Below, piece by piece: positions 62,251-64,000 of a DNA stretch of 64,000 bases. The position numbers were made by a program, and so were the translations under genes. The first letter of the stretch is position 1. Every line of letters starts with the position of its first letter. The notes under the pieces were generated by a model. The model did no database searches. It saw only the letters and a program-made list of their open reading frames with translations, and was not told where the DNA came from. Source of the DNA: Paenibacillus artemisiicola (lineage in GTDB: Bacteria > Bacillota > Bacilli > Paenibacillales > Paenibacillaceae). Where the stretch lies: assembly GCF_017652985.1 (NCBI RefSeq), contig NZ_JAGGDJ010000001.1:620001-684000 (forward strand). Direction: 5' to 3'.

Positions 62251-63267
62251 TTAGAACGTCCCCTTTCTTTCTTGGAAGTGAGTCGGCTTGTTCAGCGTCG
62301 GTCCGCCGGCTTCCACCCATTCGGCGACCCAATCGATCATTTGCAGCAACGATACGCGCGGGTAACCGAACATCTGCTGGCATTTCGCGGCGTTGTTAAG
62401 CAGCGCGCTGTCGGATTCCGTCCCTTCGAAGACGGGCGCGATGCCAAGACGTCTGCCGAATTCCTCCGCCGCCCATCGGATCGATACCGTCTCCGGTCCC
62501 GTAACGTTCAGGAATCGGACCGGCGTCTCGCATGCGAGCAAGGAGCGGATGGCGATCTCGTTGGCATCCCCCTGCCAAATAACGTTCGCGTAGCCCATAG
62601 CCAGATTGATCGGCTTGCCGGCCTTTACGGATTCGGCGATTTCGAGCAGTACCCCGTAACGCATGTCGATGGCGTAGTTGAGCCGATAGATAACCATCGG
62701 GATGCGATGCTTCTTAGCAAAGTATTCAAACACGCGTTCGCGCCCTAGACAGGATTGACCGTATTCCCCCACCGGCGAAGGGGACGTCGCTTCGCTTGCT
62801 CCGCCATACCCGACCTGCGTGAACGGATAGACGTTTCCGGAGGAGAACGCGACGATGCGCGACTTCCGATACTTTTCGGCCACCCGGCCGGGCAGATACG
62901 CATTCATCGCCCATGTGAACGATTCGTTGCCGGTCGTGCCGAATTTGTTGCCCGCCAAGTAAATGACGTTCGGGACTTCGGGCAGCTTTTGGAGCTGCTC
63001 GTCGTCCAGCAAGTCGCAGGCGATCGTCTGCACGCCATCCGCTTCGAGCTGCTCGCGAAGGCCTTTCTCGGAAAACCGGGATACCCCGATTACGTTTTTG
63101 TCGGCGCCCGTTTCTCTGATCGCGTTGATCAGTAGACGAGCCAAGCTCGGTCCCATCTTCCCTCCGACGCCGAGCAGCACGATATCTCCCTCGATCTTCT
63201 TCAAGTCTGCCAGTAACGCTTCCGACGGATCCGCTAGTTTCGCTTCCAATTGTTCGATGGTGTTCAG
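62251..63267 (-). CDS. NAD-dependent epimerase/dehydratase (extended SDR) with unusual active site
   Basis: I propose a CTG start at 63267, eight bases after GGGGAGG, because it restores the typical N-terminus LNTIEQLEAKLADPSEALLA; the in-frame TTG at 63249 has no ribosome site. The 338-residue protein has GDIVLLGVGGKMGPSLARLL for NAD binding and FSSGNVYPFTQVGYGGASEA. The catalytic Tyr is in VGEYGQSCLGRERVFEYFAK, where the Lys four residues later is replaced by Cys (Y-G-Q-S-C). It precedes the DapA-like gene and follows the enolase-superfamily gene by 37 bases. Confidence 0.85.
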   Translation of the reverse strand: MNTIEQLEAKLADPSEALLADLKKIEGDIVLLGVGGKMGPSLARLLINAIRETGADKNVIGVSRFSEKGLREQLEADGVQTIACDLLDDEQLQKLPEVPNVIYLAGNKFGTTGNESFTWAMNAYLPGRVAEKYRKSRIVAFSSGNVYPFTQVGYGGASEATSPSPVGEYGQSCLGRERVFEYFAKKHRIPMVIYRLNYAIDMRYGVLLEIAESVKAGKPINLAMGYANVIWQGDANEIAIRSLLACETPVRFLNVTGPETVSIRWAAEEFGRRLGIAPVFEGTESDSALLNNAAKCQQMFGYPRVSLLQMIDWVAEWVEAGGPTLNKPTHFQERKGTF

Positions 63268-63304
63268 TTTCTTTCCCTCCCCAGGGCAGAAGTTTGCCTT
63301 GCGC

Positions 63305-64000
63305 TCAGCTATATTCGCTGCCGCCGAATAGGCCGCCGCTATGCGCGTAGAACTCAGGCAGCAAGCGAAATTGCCCGTCCTTTGCGTTGATCCAGCTGCC
63401 GTCAGGCATAGGATGCTTCTCCTTCATGACTTCCCAATTGACATAGTTTTGTTTGCCATTCGATTCAATCAAGCCCATGGAAAGTCCGGGCACGGGCGGT
63501 AAATGCGCTGCAAGATTCTTATTCCAATCCACCATGATCGGATTTGCGGTCAAGTCCGCGCAGAAGCACGGAATCCCATGCTCGCCGGCTAGCTTCGCGA
63601 CACGCAAACTTACGCTCATCGTCTTGGCCACCGGCTTTAAGGCCATGGCCCCGTATCCCATTTGGATACGTTCCAAAGCATCTTTTTCATCATGCACGCT
63701 TTCATCGCCTGCCACCCGGACCGGCAGATCGGATACATCCACGCGCACATGCTCCGGAAACGGCTCTTCCACCAATAAAATGTGCTCGATCGCCCCGCTG
63801 CGCTCAGCGGCATCCAGCAGTCTCCACAGCAGTTCCTTGCGCTCGTACCGTCCGTTGATGTCGAGATAATAGGCGATTTTTCCATGATCCGTATGCATGC
63901 AGGTCCGGCTCCCGGCAATTCGATGTATCTCCGTCAATCGATGAATATCCCATGCCAGCATTTTCTCGGGGTCGCCGTCCTGGTTCGGATCCGAGCCCAA
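63305..64000 (-). CDS. Enolase-superfamily (mandelate racemase-like) enzyme, partial
   Basis: The frame is open to the window edge; the last 232 codons are present and the N-terminal capping domain is outside. VAGDESVHDEKDALERI and MGYGAMALKPVAKTMS correspond to the last metal ligand and the catalytic Lys region of the barrel, while CFCADLTANPIMVDWNKNLA and PGLSMGLIESNGKQNYVNWE form the last barrel strands. The superfamily abstracts a proton alpha to a carboxylate, for example dehydrating sugar acids. First readable gene of the cluster with epimerase and DapA-like genes. Confidence 0.8.
   Translation of the reverse strand: MGSDPNQDGDPEKMLAWDIHRLTEIHRIAGSRTCMHTDHGKIAYYLDINGRYERKELLWRLLDAAERSGAIEHILLVEEPFPEHVRVDVSDLPVRVAGDESVHDEKDALERIQMGYGAMALKPVAKTMSVSLRVAKLAGEHGIPCFCADLTANPIMVDWNKNLAAHLPPVPGLSMGLIESNGKQNYVNWEVMKEKHPMPDGSWINAKDGQFRLLPEFYAHSGGLFGGSEYS

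Overview
The window looks like the chromosome of an endospore-forming Gram-positive of the Paenibacillus/Cohnella type. The signs are two gerA-type germinant receptor operons, an S-layer-homology (SLH) surface protein, two LplA/LplB/LplC-type sugar ABC importers, YesM/AraC two-component genes, catabolite-repression (cre-like) sites, strong GGAGG ribosome sites with many TTG and GTG starts, and moderate GC. I see no rRNA, tRNA, phage, insertion sequence or CRISPR array. This is ordinary accessory chromosome with many small, independently regulated transport and catabolic modules and an unusual number of gene remnants.

Layout. 1-5.4 kb: a partial YesM-type sensor kinase, an SLH-anchored glycosidase-like protein and a divergent AraC regulator. 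5.6-7.1 kb: a 55-residue protein, a methyltransferase and a 21-codon ORF ahead of it. 7.3-11.4 kb: germination operon 1 (order B-A-C plus a small membrane protein). 11.6-13 kb: a ferritin-like protein. 13-19.1 kb: sugar importer 1 with a sugar-phosphate isomerase, divergent from a LacI regulator. 19.3-23.7 kb: a lipoprotein and a Fur-controlled siderophore importer that has lost most of a ferredoxin-NADP reductase gene. 24-27.4 kb: three short-chain dehydrogenases, one with a promoter operator whose divergent tetR is reduced to 25 codons. 27.5-30 kb: cadC-cadA metal efflux. 30-34.3 kb: duplicated membrane protein, PhyH dioxygenase, FUSC-type protein. 34.5-37.6 kb: an ABC.X4 (TrpXYZ-like) importer behind a leader terminator. 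37.9-44.6 kb: a duplicated-domain protein, an epimerase with an in-frame TGA, a multicopper-oxidase remnant, a TetR/SRPBCC module with four operator copies, msrA, and a GC-rich secreted metallophosphoesterase. 44.8-54.8 kb: sugar importer 2 with a GH97 glycosidase, divergent from its response regulator and YesM kinase. 54.8-57 kb: isomerase remnant, small protein, methyltransferase. 57.2-61.1 kb: germination operon 2 (order A-C-B). 61.2-64 kb: a sugar-acid catabolic cluster (DapA-like, epimerase, partial enolase-superfamily gene).

How the parts fit. The two sugar systems show two regulatory designs for the same importer type: LacI plus cre-like sites for importer 1, and an extracellular-sensing YesM/AraC pair for importer 2, whose imported oligosaccharide is probably cut by the cytoplasmic GH97 enzyme. 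The two Ger operons encode separate germinant receptors. At least seven remnants (copper-amine-oxidase-type domain, ferredoxin-NADP reductase, tetR, epimerase, multicopper oxidase, sugar isomerase, possible gerC start) lie in intergenic space, and a palindromic repeat family recurs between genes. All functions are inferred from motifs and context by reading; no database search was run.
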